Assembly (NCBI RefSeq): GCF_009846885.1
Contig: NZ_WUWM01000004.1
Coordinates: 1 to 64,000, forward strand
DNA: 64,000 bases
Reading direction: 5' to 3'
Source: Paenibacillus puerhi
Lineage (GTDB): Bacteria; Bacillota; Bacilli; Paenibacillales; NBRC-103111
In this document: piece by piece, positions 55,531 to 64,000 of the stretch
How the letters are laid out: the number at the start of each line of letters is the position of its first letter
How positions within the stretch are numbered: position 1 is the first letter of the stretch
Position numbers and translations under genes: made by a program
The notes under the pieces: model-generated
The model's input: only the letters and a program-made list of their open reading frames with translations
Database searches by the model: none
Told to the model about the DNA's origin: nothing

Positions 55531-55809
55531 CTTATGCAAGCAACTCCTCGAGGAATGTATTTCTAGTATACATTGGGAAATCGCCCCAGGGAACCACTTC
55601 TCTCGAAACATGGCGTGAATGGCTGCATTTTTATGCGAAAATGGGGTGAATCGCCTCTTCCGGGTCGTGGCGCATGGCATGCCCATGTTTCGATTTTGTT
55701 CAAATTTGAGATCGCAAAATACATCCAACGCGGCTGTTAGCACTTTTTTTGAAAACCCTTATGCTATACTTTAAATGAATGAATCAGAGCGAGTTGAGGT
55801 GTATGGAGG
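55531..55809. other. Divergent intergenic region
   Basis: About 280 bp between the AraC regulator and cgoX. A plus-strand TATACT lies near 55765 in an AT-rich patch and could be the cgoX -10; no good -35 was found. GGAGG precedes the cgoX start. Confidence 0.4.
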
Positions 55810-57207
55810 ATGAAAACTGTTGCGGTGATCGGCGGCGGGATCACAGGAATGTCTACTGTATATTTTCTGAACAAAAGGCTGCAGTCCAGCAAACGCGATG
55901 TAAAAGTTATTCTTATTGAAGCTAATGATACACTGGGAGGCAAAATCAATACCCGTCACGATCATGATTTTATGATGGAGACAGGAGCTGACTCGATCGT
56001 CACCCGGAAGCAAAATGTCGCTCCACTTATCGAGGAATTGGGCTTGCAGGAGGAGGTTGTCTACAATGCAACGGGCAAATCCTTTATTTATATAGATGGC
56101 AAGCTGATGTCAATTCCAGAGGATACCGTGTTTGGCATTCCGCTAAGTCTGGAGTCATTAGCCAAAAGCGACCTGATCTCCGCAGAGGGCAAGGTCGAAG
56201 CCTTGAAGGATTTCTATACGAAAAATGAAAGCTTTACGAAAAATGACTCGGTCGGCGCTTTTCTGGAAAACTTCCTCGGCAAGGAGCTGGTCGAAAGGCA
56301 AATATCGCCTGTCCTATCCGGGGTGTATTCCGGTAAGCTGAGCGAGCTGACGATTGCTTCGACGCTGCCATATTTATTAGACTACAAGAATGAATACGGC
56401 AGCATCATACAAGGCTTGTCCGAGAATAAAAAGCTATTCCAGAGCAATGGCAGCAAGAAGTTCCTTTCCTTTACAAACGGCGTTTCGGCATTGATAGACA
56501 AAATGGAGGAGAAGCTGCCCAATGTAACGTTCCTGAAGGGCGTAAAGGCTGAACGGCTCGAAAAAACGAATGATCGATACCGCATCACTCTATCCACTCA
56601 GGAAGCGATAGATGTCGACCTGATCGTGCTCAGTACCCTGCACTCAGCTGCTCAAGCGATATTACAGGATGATGAGCTGGATAAGGACTTCAAGCAGTTG
56701 AAAAATAGCTCGCTAATCAGCGTATACCTAGGCTTTGATGTGCCGGACCACCTGCTGCCCGAGAACGGGACAGGCTTCATATCCGCAGATAACCGCGAGC
56801 TGAAGTGCGACGCCTGTACATGGACGAGCAGAAAATGGGAGCATACTTCCAAGCAGCGTAATTTGCTGGTGCGTCTCTTCTATAAAAGCTCGAATCCAAA
56901 CTACCCGGATCTGCTGAAGCTCAGCGAAGAGGGATTGCTCAAGGTCGCTTTGGACGATATTGCCTTTAGCCTTGGACTCTCTGCCACGCCCGTCACCTAC
57001 GATGTGACGAAATGGCATGAAACGATGCCCAACTATCATATTAAGCATCACGAGATCGTGCAGTCTCTGGAGCGTAAGCTTGAGCAAAGCTTCCCGGGCG
57101 TCATTCTCGCAGGCTGCTCGTACTATGGCGTCGGCATACCGGACTGTGTAGCGAATGGGGAGAAATCAGCCAACTGGGCATTTGAACAATTAACCGCGGC
57201 TGACTAA
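55810..57207 (+). CDS. cgoX: Coproporphyrinogen III oxidase (HemY/CgoX type)
   Basis: 465 residues. The Rossmann FAD-binding motif VAVIGGGITGMSTVYFL opens the protein, with LGGKINTRHDHDFMMETGAD and the C-terminal GCSYYGVGIPDCVANGEKSA segment that contacts FAD. In Firmicutes this oxidase converts coproporphyrinogen III to coproporphyrin III in the coproporphyrin-dependent heme pathway. It is separate from hemE/hemH, which are the usual partners. GTGTATGGAGG precedes the start. Confidence 0.93.
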   Translation: MKTVAVIGGGITGMSTVYFLNKRLQSSKRDVKVILIEANDTLGGKINTRHDHDFMMETGADSIVTRKQNVAPLIEELGLQEEVVYNATGKSFIYIDGKLMSIPEDTVFGIPLSLESLAKSDLISAEGKVEALKDFYTKNESFTKNDSVGAFLENFLGKELVERQISPVLSGVYSGKLSELTIASTLPYLLDYKNEYGSIIQGLSENKKLFQSNGSKKFLSFTNGVSALIDKMEEKLPNVTFLKGVKAERLEKTNDRYRITLSTQEAIDVDLIVLSTLHSAAQAILQDDELDKDFKQLKNSSLISVYLGFDVPDHLLPENGTGFISADNRELKCDACTWTSRKWEHTSKQRNLLVRLFYKSSNPNYPDLLKLSEEGLLKVALDDIAFSLGLSATPVTYDVTKWHETMPNYHIKHHEIVQSLERKLEQSFPGVILAGCSYYGVGIPDCVANGEKSANWAFEQLTAAD

Positions 57208-57367
57208 AGAGATCGATGGAAGAAGGGTTAGATTGTCTTCATATTCTCTCCGGCGGCTGGGCGATTGGCGGGGAGCGGTTTGGGCCGACTCGCGGGAAGG
57301 CTGTCCATCCTGCCGGAAAATCGGTTATAATAGGGAAGAGAACATTCTTTAGGAAAGCAGGTTCGAG

Positions 57368-58087
57368 ATGGGTCGTAAATGGAATAACATCAAAGAAAAG
57401 AAGGCATCCAAGGATGCCAATACAAGCCGAATCTATGCCAAGTTCGGGCTTGAGATTTATGTAGCTGCCCGCAAGGGCGAGCCGGACCCCGAGTCCAACC
57501 GCGCTTTGCGGGTCGTGCTGGAGCGGGCGAAGACGTACAACGTACCCAAGGCGATTATCGATCGCGCCATCGACAAGGCCAAGGGCAGCTCCGATGAGAT
57601 TTACGAGGAGCTGCGGTACGAGGGCTTCGGCCCGAACGGCTCGATGATCATCGTGGATGCGTTGACCAATAACGTGAACCGCACCGCTTCCGCCGTGCGC
57701 GCAGCCTTCAGCAAGAACAACGGCAATATGGGCGTCAACGGCTCGGTCGCCTACATGTTCGACGCTACGGCAGTCATCGGCGTTGCCGGCAAGTCGCTGG
57801 ATGAAGTGATGGAGATCCTGCTCGAAGCGGATGTCGATGTCCGGGACATCGAGGAAGAGGAAGACAATATTCTGGTTTATGCCGAGCCCGATCAGTTTCA
57901 TGCGGTGCAGGAGGCGCTCCGTCAGGCAGGCATCACGGAGTTTACCGTGGCCGAGCTGACCATGCTGGCCCAGAACTACGTCACCCTTCCCGAGGAAGCT
58001 CAAGCTCCCTTCGAGAAGATCATCGATACGCTGGAGGACCTTGAGGACGTTCAGCAGGTGTATCATAACGTGGAGTATGAGGACTAA
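57368..58087 (+). CDS. YebC/PmpR-family protein
   Basis: 239 residues. The N-terminus [20 protein letters not shown] and the conserved [38 protein letters not shown] define the family. Members bind DNA as regulators, and some help ribosomes through polyproline stretches. The MGRKWNNIK start is that of the YeeN-like subgroup. It lies downstream of cgoX and is followed by a striking palindrome. Confidence 0.95.
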   Translation: MGRKWNNIKEKKASKDANTSRIYAKFGLEIYVAARKGEPDPESNRALRVVLERAKTYNVPKAIIDRAIDKAKGSSDEIYEELRYEGFGPNGSMIIVDALTNNVNRTASAVRAAFSKNNGNMGVNGSVAYMFDATAVIGVAGKSLDEVMEILLEADVDVRDIEEEEDNILVYAEPDQFHAVQEALRQAGITEFTVAELTMLAQNYVTLPEEAQAPFEKIIDTLEDLEDVQQVYHNVEYED

Positions 58088-58404
58088 GAGCAGCTTGCCT
58101 TAGCCATGCGGCGGTAAACCAGCCGCCTCGTCGCCCGATGAGGGCAAGCCATAACGAGAGAACCGCCAGGTCAGTCCCTGACCTGGCGGTTCTCTCGTTA
58201 TGCAGCCGTTCTCCAGCCGAATCATCCGCACGGATAAGCTATTGTCTATGACCCGAGGACTGAGCACCTCGTCACCAGCCCGGAGACACCGTGGTTGGTG
58301 AATGAGCGTCAGGAGCTGAATTGCTGATCGTCGCAATCGCACCTGCTCCAGTTCCTTCATCTCTTCAGGAGTTACAGCTGTTCTTACAATCGAATCGTCT
58401 CCTC
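58088..58404. other. Convergent intergenic region with a perfect palindrome and a doubtful small ORF
   Basis: About 315 bp. It holds the palindrome at 58150-58202 and, on the minus strand, an 86-codon frame (58100-58360) that starts with ATG 44 bp after the alcohol dehydrogenase stop. The frame runs through the palindrome and has no good ribosome-binding site, so it is probably not coding in its 3' half. An upstream AGGAGGAG would fit an ATT start, which is unlikely. Confidence 0.4.
58150..58202. terminator. 25-bp perfect palindrome after yebC
   Basis: Positions 58150-58174 and 58178-58202 are perfect complements with a 3-nt loop (TCC). The arm includes GAGAACCGCCAGGTCAG. A stem this long without a T-tract is unusual; it may be a bidirectional terminator, an RNA processing signal or a repeat-element palindrome. 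Confidence 0.6.
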
Positions 58405-59571
58405 CTATCCCATCAGTTGTCTATAAATACGGCGAATATCGTCCAGATCCAGAGGCTTCGGATTGTTGTCCAGCAGCCGCTTCACCTGTGAAGCCGCTGC
58501 CGTCAGCGGTTCGAGGTCGGCTTCCCCTACCCCGTAGTCACGCAGGTTCTGCGGAATGCGCAGCTCACGCGTCCACTCGGCGATGCGGGCGATTACCCCT
58601 TCCGCCGCCTGCGAGTCCGAGCCTTCCTCCGCTGAGGGCAGCTTCATCGCCGCAGCTACCTCGGCCAAGCGGCCTGTGATCGCATCCAGGTTGTATGCCA
58701 TCACATGAGTCAGCAGCATCGCGTTAGCCACGCCGTGAGCAATCTTGAACTTGCCTCCCAGCGGATAGGCCAGTGCATGGACGGCCGCCGTCCCGGAGCT
58801 GGACAACGCCATCCCGCCGTACATCGAGCCGACCAGCATCCGTTCTCTGGCCTGCAGCGAGCCGCCGTCGTGGTAAGCCTCCGATAAGCTGGAAGCGATC
58901 AGGCGGATCGACTCCAGGGCGAACATATCGCTGATCGGATTGGCCTTCTGCGAGATGTATGATTCCAGCGCGTGCGTGAAGGCGTCCATGCCCGTCGCCG
59001 CTGTAATCGCGGGCGGCAAGGTCAGCGTCAGCACCGGGTCCAGCAGCACAAGCTGCGGATACAGATACGGGCTGACCGCCGCTACCTTCAGCTCCTCCTC
59101 GGGGAGCGTAACGATAGCGTTGGGCGTAACCTCCGAGCCGGTGCCGGAGGTCGTCGGAATCATCACCGTAGGCAGCCCGGCACGGGCGATCAAGCCCGTC
59201 CCGAGCATCTCGCGGATGCTCATCGTATTCGTCTCCATCACAGCGAGCAGCTTGACCGCGTCCAGCACACTGCCTCCGCCTACCCCGATGATGAGATCAA
59301 AGGAGCCGCCCTGCACGACCTGTTGATGCATCCCCGTCAGCTGCTCCTCCGTCGGCTCCGGCTGAACATCCGCGTATATGCGGCAGGACAGGCCGCTTTG
59401 GACCAGCATGGCGGCGAGCGTATCGAGATAGCCCGAGCGCTGGATCGACGGCTGGGAGACGACAAGCACCGAGCGGAATGTCCCGAGCTCCCGGATATGA
59501 TCAACCGCCTGTTCGGCTACGTGAACCCCGGCGATTACGCGCCCCGCCGTGCGGAATTGATAGGCAGCCAT
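58405..59571 (-). CDS. Iron-containing alcohol dehydrogenase
   Basis: 388 residues. The family motifs are present: GVGGGSVLDAVKLLA (nucleotide), TTSGTGSEVTPNAIV, and the metal-binding ATGMDAFTHALESYIS and GKFKIAHGVANAMLL with His ligands. It is likely to oxidise or reduce an alcohol or aldehyde with NAD(P). It is the last gene of the four-carbon acid sugar operon, 134 bp after the PdxA2 gene. A small ORF lies in the gap. Confidence 0.9.
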   Translation of the reverse strand: MAAYQFRTAGRVIAGVHVAEQAVDHIRELGTFRSVLVVSQPSIQRSGYLDTLAAMLVQSGLSCRIYADVQPEPTEEQLTGMHQQVVQGGSFDLIIGVGGGSVLDAVKLLAVMETNTMSIREMLGTGLIARAGLPTVMIPTTSGTGSEVTPNAIVTLPEEELKVAAVSPYLYPQLVLLDPVLTLTLPPAITAATGMDAFTHALESYISQKANPISDMFALESIRLIASSLSEAYHDGGSLQARERMLVGSMYGGMALSSSGTAAVHALAYPLGGKFKIAHGVANAMLLTHVMAYNLDAITGRLAEVAAAMKLPSAEEGSDSQAAEGVIARIAEWTRELRIPQNLRDYGVGEADLEPLTAAASQVKRLLDNNPKPLDLDDIRRIYRQLMG

Positions 59572-59643
59572 ACTCCAACATTCCTCCAGTTCAGATGTCC
59601 GGGGCTGTGTCCGGCTCTGACCATTCTGTCGGGTGCTGCCTTG

Positions 59644-59709
59644 TCAGTGCAGCAGCCAGGCTGTCAAACGTCGCAGGTGTAAGGAAACAAGGGCTTTGTC
59701 CTTCTTCAT
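59644..59709 (-). CDS. Possible 21-codon leader peptide between PdxA2 and alcohol dehydrogenase genes
   Basis: An ATG (59709) overlaps the PdxA2 stop as ATGA, with GGAGGAA just upstream. It encodes MKKDKALVSLHLRRLTAWLLH and stops at 59644. It could be a short coupled peptide or the broken start of a gene. A neighbouring frame in the same interval also looks coding (CFLTPATFDSLAAALTRQ), so a frameshifted remnant is possible. Confidence 0.35.
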   Translation of the reverse strand: MKKDKALVSLHLRRLTAWLLH

Positions 59710-60713
59710 GACTGTTCCTCCGGCTTCGGAGCGAGCTCCGAAGCCACCCGGATGGCGTACAGCAGGCTGCTCTCATCCGCGAGATTCCGTCCGGCGATAT
59801 CGAAGGCGGTCCCATGATCCACCGACGTTCGGATGATACCGCCCTTCAGCCCTACGGTGATGTTCACGCCCGACTCGATGCCCAGCACCTTCACCGGGGC
59901 GTGCCCCTGATCGTGATAGCAGGCTACCACCATATCGAAATCCCCCCGTGCGGCGCGGTAAAATAACGTGTCCGCCGGATAAGGCCCCGTAACGGATATT
60001 CCCTCATCCGCCGCCCGCCGGATCCCCGGGGCCAGCTTCTCTTCTTCCTCCCCGTTGCCGAACAAGCCGTTCTCTCCGGCATGGGGATTAATCCCGCATA
60101 CCGCGATGCGCGGGGAGCTCATGCCAGCCCGGGTCAGCGTCTCGTGCGCCAAGCGTATCACCCGGTACGTGCGCTCGGGATCGATCATTCGGATAGCGTC
60201 CAGCAAGCCGACATGCGTCGTCAGATGAATAACCTTCAGCTTCGGCGTATGCAGCATCATGGAGTAGTCCTCGGTTCCCGTCAAAGCGGCCAAAATCTCC
60301 GTATGGCCCGGGTAAGGATGGCCTCCCTTATGCAGCGCTTCCTTGTTCAAGGGCGCCGTGCAGATGGCGTCAATCTCGCCGGATGCCGCAAGCTCTACCG
60401 CCCTTTCGATATAACGGAAGGCCGCATGACCCGACACCGCCTGAACCTGCCCGAAGGGCAGATCGTCCGGCAGCAGCTTCAGATCCAGCACCTCCAGGAC
60501 ATCCCTGCGGAATCCCGCTTCCTTCACGGAATCAAGCGCTTTCACTTCCAAAGTGCTGCCGACCACGCGTGCGGCCCTGCGTATAATGCCCGCATCCCCG
60601 ATAATCAAGGGTCGGCATCTCTCCCATACCTCGTCATGGCCAAGCGCCTTCACGATAATCTCCGGTCCGACGCCTGAGCCGTCCCCCATCGTTATGCCTA
60701 TGATCGGCTTCAA
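59706..60713 (-). CDS. pdxA2: 4-phosphoerythronate/threonate dehydrogenase (PdxA2 type)
   Basis: 335 residues. PdxA-family motifs are clear: ITMGDGSGVGPEIIVKAL, CTAPLNKEALHKGGHPYPGHTEILA, LTTHVGLLDA and YHDQGHAPVKVL, with metal-binding His. PdxA2 proteins oxidise and decarboxylate D-threonate 4-phosphate or D-erythronate 4-phosphate to dihydroxyacetone phosphate. The context, with a four-carbon acid sugar kinase overlapping by 4 bp, supports this rather than pyridoxine synthesis. Confidence 0.88.
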   Translation of the reverse strand: MKPIIGITMGDGSGVGPEIIVKALGHDEVWERCRPLIIGDAGIIRRAARVVGSTLEVKALDSVKEAGFRRDVLEVLDLKLLPDDLPFGQVQAVSGHAAFRYIERAVELAASGEIDAICTAPLNKEALHKGGHPYPGHTEILAALTGTEDYSMMLHTPKLKVIHLTTHVGLLDAIRMIDPERTYRVIRLAHETLTRAGMSSPRIAVCGINPHAGENGLFGNGEEEEKLAPGIRRAADEGISVTGPYPADTLFYRAARGDFDMVVACYHDQGHAPVKVLGIESGVNITVGLKGGIIRTSVDHGTAFDIAGRNLADESSLLYAIRVASELAPKPEEQS

Positions 60714-62029
60714 CTTCGCCCCTCCTCTCCTATCCGGTTAATCGCCTTCACCAGCGCCTCGTCCGAACCGAAGGCGCCCGCCTTCGTTACGGCATAGATT
60801 GCCGAGCCCGCTCCCGCCAATATGCCGAGCGGCACGCCGCTCTCCACCTCGTCCAGCAGCTCGAAGCGCGCTGCTCCCCACTGAAGGGATACTTGCCGGG
60901 CCGTATCCCCGCCGGTCAGGACAAGCCCTTGCACGCTACAGCGCTCCAGCAGCCGGGTCGCCGCCTCGCCCAGCGCCTCGGCGATGGCCTGGCTGACTTC
61001 TCGGGCGTCCAGACCGATGAGGCGTCCCGCTTCGTTCGCAGCCGCGATATCGGCCGCTTCTCCCGAGCTGTACAGCACGACATGATCTCCTGCGCTCAGC
61101 CGCGCTTCCGCTTCCCGGCAAGCCCGGTCCAGCTCCGCAGCCTTCGCTCCGCCGCCGCTTACCGCGACTGTCGCCTGAAGCTCGACACCGGCGGCCGCTT
61201 GCCGGGTCAGCACCGCTTCGAGCTGCCTGCGCGACGCCTGGCTGACGCTGCCTACGACGAGCAGCACCGGAGCCTTGTGCAGACCCGATCCCCCCGGCAC
61301 TCGCCTGCTGCGGGGAACCGCTTGCTTGGAACGGGCCAGACACTGAGCCATCCCGGCCGAGCCCGCCCAGGCTACGGAGTAGCCTGAGCCGGCAGCTGCT
61401 TCTGCGATAAGCTTCAGGTCATCCCCGGTTCTCGCATCGAAGACCAGATAACGAATCCCGCTGCTATAGCAGCGCTCCATCAGCTTCTGCAGATGCGAAG
61501 CCCCCCGGTCCAGATCCTGATGGCTGACTGAGCCGGCAGGCTGATCGGATTGGCTGGCGATCAGTTCCCGGATTCGCGATTCTGTCACGGGCGTCTTGGG
61601 ATCTCGACCGACCTCCGTCTCATGCACCGGCACCCCGTTCACATACAGCACCCCATCGATAACGGTACGCCCGTTATCCGGATATGCAGGCGCGATCAGC
61701 AGAAAGTCCGGCTGGGCTACCTCATAGACGGCATCCAGCTCAGCCCCGATATTGCCCCGAAGCGTGGAATCCAGCTTCTTGTACAAGGTTTTGCAGCCGA
61801 GCCTGACCGCCAGACGGGCGGCCTGTTCAACCTTCGCGTAGGCCTCCTCCGGCGAGGAAGCGCGGCTGTCCGTATCGATCACGATCGCATCGAGCCGTTC
61901 GCTCTCCGAGGAGGAGATGCCGCTTCCTTCCATCAGCACAGAGGTCTTCCAGCCATATCTGGCGAGTTGAACGCCGGTATCATTCGCACCGGTCAAATCA
62001 TCCGCTATAATGGCTAGTTCCAATTCCAA
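60710..62029 (-). CDS. Four-carbon acid sugar kinase (DtnK/DenK family)
   Basis: 439 residues. The N-terminal IIADDLTGANDTGVQLARYG and the C-terminal GLVLTGGDTARQVSLQWG segment are typical of the four-carbon acid sugar kinase family (formerly DUF1537). It phosphorylates D-threonate or D-erythronate on the 4-OH. It overlaps the PdxA2 gene by 4 bp and they act in sequence. Confidence 0.9.
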   Translation of the reverse strand: MELELAIIADDLTGANDTGVQLARYGWKTSVLMEGSGISSSESERLDAIVIDTDSRASSPEEAYAKVEQAARLAVRLGCKTLYKKLDSTLRGNIGAELDAVYEVAQPDFLLIAPAYPDNGRTVIDGVLYVNGVPVHETEVGRDPKTPVTESRIRELIASQSDQPAGSVSHQDLDRGASHLQKLMERCYSSGIRYLVFDARTGDDLKLIAEAAAGSGYSVAWAGSAGMAQCLARSKQAVPRSRRVPGGSGLHKAPVLLVVGSVSQASRRQLEAVLTRQAAAGVELQATVAVSGGGAKAAELDRACREAEARLSAGDHVVLYSSGEAADIAAANEAGRLIGLDAREVSQAIAEALGEAATRLLERCSVQGLVLTGGDTARQVSLQWGAARFELLDEVESGVPLGILAGAGSAIYAVTKAGAFGSDEALVKAINRIGEEGRS

Positions 62030-62151
62030 CTCCCACCTTGGCTCTTATGTTAGAGATCATCTGCCCTAACCGTAATACACCAAGTATAAATTTGCAACAC
62101 AAATTTCAAGTTATTGATAAATAGCTTAATATTGCAACATATATATTCACG
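62030..62151 (-). promoter_or_regulatory. Promoter region of the kinase operon with regulator motifs
   Basis: TTGCAACA occurs at 62092-62099 and 62132-62139, 40 bp apart. ATACACCAAGTAT (62075-62087) differs by one base from ATACACAAAGTAT upstream of the regulator gene. On the minus strand TATACT near the first copy can serve as a -10. The motifs are likely binding sites of the adjacent PrpR-like regulator. No TGGCAC-N5-TTGC sigma-54 promoter was found. Confidence 0.6.
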
Positions 62152-63954
62152 CTATAGGTCATTTTGTTTGAGCTTCCGCCACAAGGTAGCCCGGTTGATG
62201 CCCAGACGCTTCGCCGCCTTGGACTGATTCATCTGCTCTTCCTCCAGCACGGCCATAATCACATCTCGTTCGATGTCCTTGAGCGTCTGGTTCAGATTCA
62301 CGTGACCGGTCCCGGGCTGCTTTTCCCCGTATTCGCTCCCCCTGCCCGCCCGTCCTTCCAATCCGAGCTGAGCAAGCGCCTTTCCATCGATATAATCCCC
62401 TTCTGCCTGGGTGACGAAAGCTTCGACCGTCTCCGCCAGCTCCAGCAGATTCCGCGGCCACGAGTACCCCTTCAGCGCTTCGTGCACCTCCGGCTGCATG
62501 CCGACGATCTGCCGGCCTGTCGCCTCATTGGCCTTCGTGATCAGCATGCGGATCAGCCCCTCCAGCTCCTCCCTCCGCTCGCGAAGGGGCTGCAGCCGAA
62601 TGACGCGTTCCCCGAACAGCTCATACAGGACAGGCTCCAGACGGCCCTCCTCCGCCAGCAGCGACGGCTCCTGTTCGAATGCCAGTACGCAAGCGGCGGA
62701 CGTCTCGCCGAGCATGGCGGCTATCGTCCTCTGATGTGCAGCCTCCAGTCCAGCAAGCCCGCTTAGGAGCAGCGTCGTGCTCTCATCCGCCAACAGCGCC
62801 ATCTGCCGCAACCGCTTGAGCGACTGCTCTCCGGGCTTCTGGAGACGAAGCTCCAGCAGCAGTCCGGTCCGTCCATCGGCCTGACAAGCCGCCTCCGTCC
62901 ACAGCCGCTTGCCGGTGCCGGGCTCGCCGCATAGCGCAAGCCGCTCCCGCGCGCCAAGAACGTTCGCCGGCTGCGCGTCTCCGAAGGCCGCATGCGCAGG
63001 AAGCCACGGGGACGGGAACATCCCGGATACCGCCGTCATTCGCACGCTGGCCTCCTCGCGCCTCCCTCCGCGGACTCCCGTCCGCAGGAAATACAGGTCT
63101 TGGCCGCCCTCCGCAGCAAGCGGTCCCGCATACAGGGCCCGGGGCGGCGATACGTCCCGGATCGGCATAGCTTCATCGAAGATAATCCCTTGGCTCAGGC
63201 ATTTGGCCACCTCAGTCATCCACGGGTGCCGGGAAGTCCAGGCGTCCGGGTCAAGGTCCTGCCCCTCCAATCCATAGAGCCTGCGGAAGGAAGCATTGGC
63301 ATAGTGGAGACGCGCCTGCCCGTCTAGGACGGCGAAGCCTTCCTCGACCGTATCCAGCAGCTCCTCGTACATCGCGCAAGTCCGGCGGAAGCGCTGCGCA
63401 ATCGCACGGACCTGCCGCGCTTGGGCGAACGCATCCAGCAGCGACTCCCGGCCCGAGGTGATCAGCATGCCCTCCAGCCCATGCTCCCGGGCCTTGCGAA
63501 GGGTGACCGCATCGCCCACCACGATGCCGGTTCCGGCCGCTTGGGCTTCGGCGAGCGCACGGTCCACCTCGGATTCATCCGATATGACGGTATAGTGGAT
63601 ATCGATGCTCAAAATGCCGGATACAGCCATGAAGCCCTCGATAACGGAGCGGAAGCCGATCATCTCCACCCGTACTCCGCAGTCCTTGAGCAGCGTAAGG
63701 ATGCGGATAATATCGTAGCCGGATATCGGAATCTCGACGACGGGGACCTGTGTATGGCGGCGCAGCAGACGAGCCGTTCCCCCGCGGCTGATAATCACGT
63801 CATAGCCCCCGGATTCGATCTTCCCGAGCATAGGCAGCACCTCCGACAGGTCCGCCTGCACCATCGTCACCTGGAAGTCGTGAAGCTCCGGCTTCAGATG
63901 GCTCGTCAGCTCCAGCAAGCCTTTGTAAGGCGCAATCAGAAGTGCCTGGATCAT
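62152..63954 (-). CDS. PrpR-N/PAS/AAA/Fis regulator with degenerate AAA domain
   Basis: 600 residues. A PrpR_N domain (about 1-185) and a PAS domain (about 195-290) precede an AAA-like domain with Walker A G343-EPGTGK349. Its Walker B is replaced (TTLLLSGLAGL, no Asp-Glu) and the GAFTGA sigma-54 contact loop is absent. A Fis-type HTH ends the protein (NQSKAAKRLGINRATLWRKL). Such proteins normally activate sigma-54 promoters; this one probably regulates sigma-A promoters instead. It heads the acid-sugar operon and lies about 120 bp before the kinase gene. Confidence 0.88.
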   Translation of the reverse strand: MIQALLIAPYKGLLELTSHLKPELHDFQVTMVQADLSEVLPMLGKIESGGYDVIISRGGTARLLRRHTQVPVVEIPISGYDIIRILTLLKDCGVRVEMIGFRSVIEGFMAVSGILSIDIHYTVISDESEVDRALAEAQAAGTGIVVGDAVTLRKAREHGLEGMLITSGRESLLDAFAQARQVRAIAQRFRRTCAMYEELLDTVEEGFAVLDGQARLHYANASFRRLYGLEGQDLDPDAWTSRHPWMTEVAKCLSQGIIFDEAMPIRDVSPPRALYAGPLAAEGGQDLYFLRTGVRGGRREEASVRMTAVSGMFPSPWLPAHAAFGDAQPANVLGARERLALCGEPGTGKRLWTEAACQADGRTGLLLELRLQKPGEQSLKRLRQMALLADESTTLLLSGLAGLEAAHQRTIAAMLGETSAACVLAFEQEPSLLAEEGRLEPVLYELFGERVIRLQPLRERREELEGLIRMLITKANEATGRQIVGMQPEVHEALKGYSWPRNLLELAETVEAFVTQAEGDYIDGKALAQLGLEGRAGRGSEYGEKQPGTGHVNLNQTLKDIERDVIMAVLEEEQMNQSKAAKRLGINRATLWRKLKQNDL

Positions 63955-63971
63955 AAGTCAACAACCCCTCG

Positions 63972-63994
63972 TTGCAATTTGATACACAAAGTAT
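63972..63994 (-). promoter_or_regulatory. Operator-like motifs upstream of the PrpR-like gene
   Basis: TTGCAA (in CGTTGCAATTTG) and ATACACAAAGTAT (63982-63994) lie within 40 bp of the start and match elements in the kinase promoter region, in inverted order. On the minus strand TATACT overlaps the motif and could be a -10. This suggests autoregulation. Confidence 0.55.
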
Positions 63995-64000
63995 ATCGAA

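Noticed and set aside
58100-58360. 86-codon minus-strand frame after the alcohol dehydrogenase
   Set aside because: It crosses the perfect palindrome, lacks a good ribosome-binding site and resembles nothing known; kept only as part of the intergenic note.

Overview
The window reads as chromosomal DNA of a spore-forming member of the Paenibacillaceae (Paenibacillus-like). The reasons are a Bacillus-type large SRP RNA, spo0F with a sigma-H-like promoter, bofA and yaaL between recR and an rRNA operon, rpoE (delta), ywhD, a ydaO-type c-di-AMP riboswitch, GC-rich coding sequence and many TTG/GTG starts with strong Shine-Dalgarno sites. Species cannot be fixed from the sequence alone.

Layout. 1-15 kb, almost all minus strand: the 5' end of 16S rRNA, bofA-yaaL-recR-yaaK-dnaX, a PAS histidine kinase, SRP RNA, a small lipoprotein, rpmE, a radical SAM protein, rho, murA, fba, spo0F, pyrG and rpoE. 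Two gene orders that are far apart in Bacillus subtilis (dnaX to rrn, and spo0F to rpmE) are contiguous here. 15-25 kb: an S8 protease, a DUF1934 protein, a YkuE-like phosphoesterase, speE, a class A PBP, ywhD, an M1-like peptidase and a membrane protein. 25-28.5 kb: a regulatory module of a YceI-like protein, an M56 metallopeptidase and a BlaI-family repressor, with two near-identical 19-bp operators, then a riboswitch-controlled NlpC/P60 hydrolase. 28.5-30 kb: a small accessory patch with a photolyase-like remnant and an AT-rich Asp-box lipoprotein. 30-45 kb is rich in signalling: a diguanylate cyclase, a CheY-like receiver, two tandem OmpR-type regulators (the first with Asn in place of the phosphorylated Asp), a soluble kinase, and a 1017-residue hybrid kinase with its BTAD-type response regulator. 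Between these sits an operon of a PlsY-like acyltransferase and a GNAT/class V aminotransferase fusion.

45-64 kb: DEDDh exonuclease, a DUF6199 protein and exoA; a PadR/HAAS-domain pair with its own operator; an aldo/keto reductase; a carbohydrate ABC transporter (solute-binding lipoprotein and two permeases) with a membrane-anchored AraC regulator; an orphan cgoX/hemY; yebC; and a four-carbon acid-sugar catabolic operon (kinase, PdxA2-type dehydrogenase, iron alcohol dehydrogenase) headed by a PrpR-N/PAS/AAA/Fis regulator whose AAA domain has lost the sigma-54 signatures.

No transposase, prophage, CRISPR array or tRNA gene was seen. The most promising little-described systems are the BlaI-M56-YceI regulon, the PlsY plus GNAT-aminotransferase operon, and the non-canonical PrpR-like regulator with shared composite motifs at both of its promoters.
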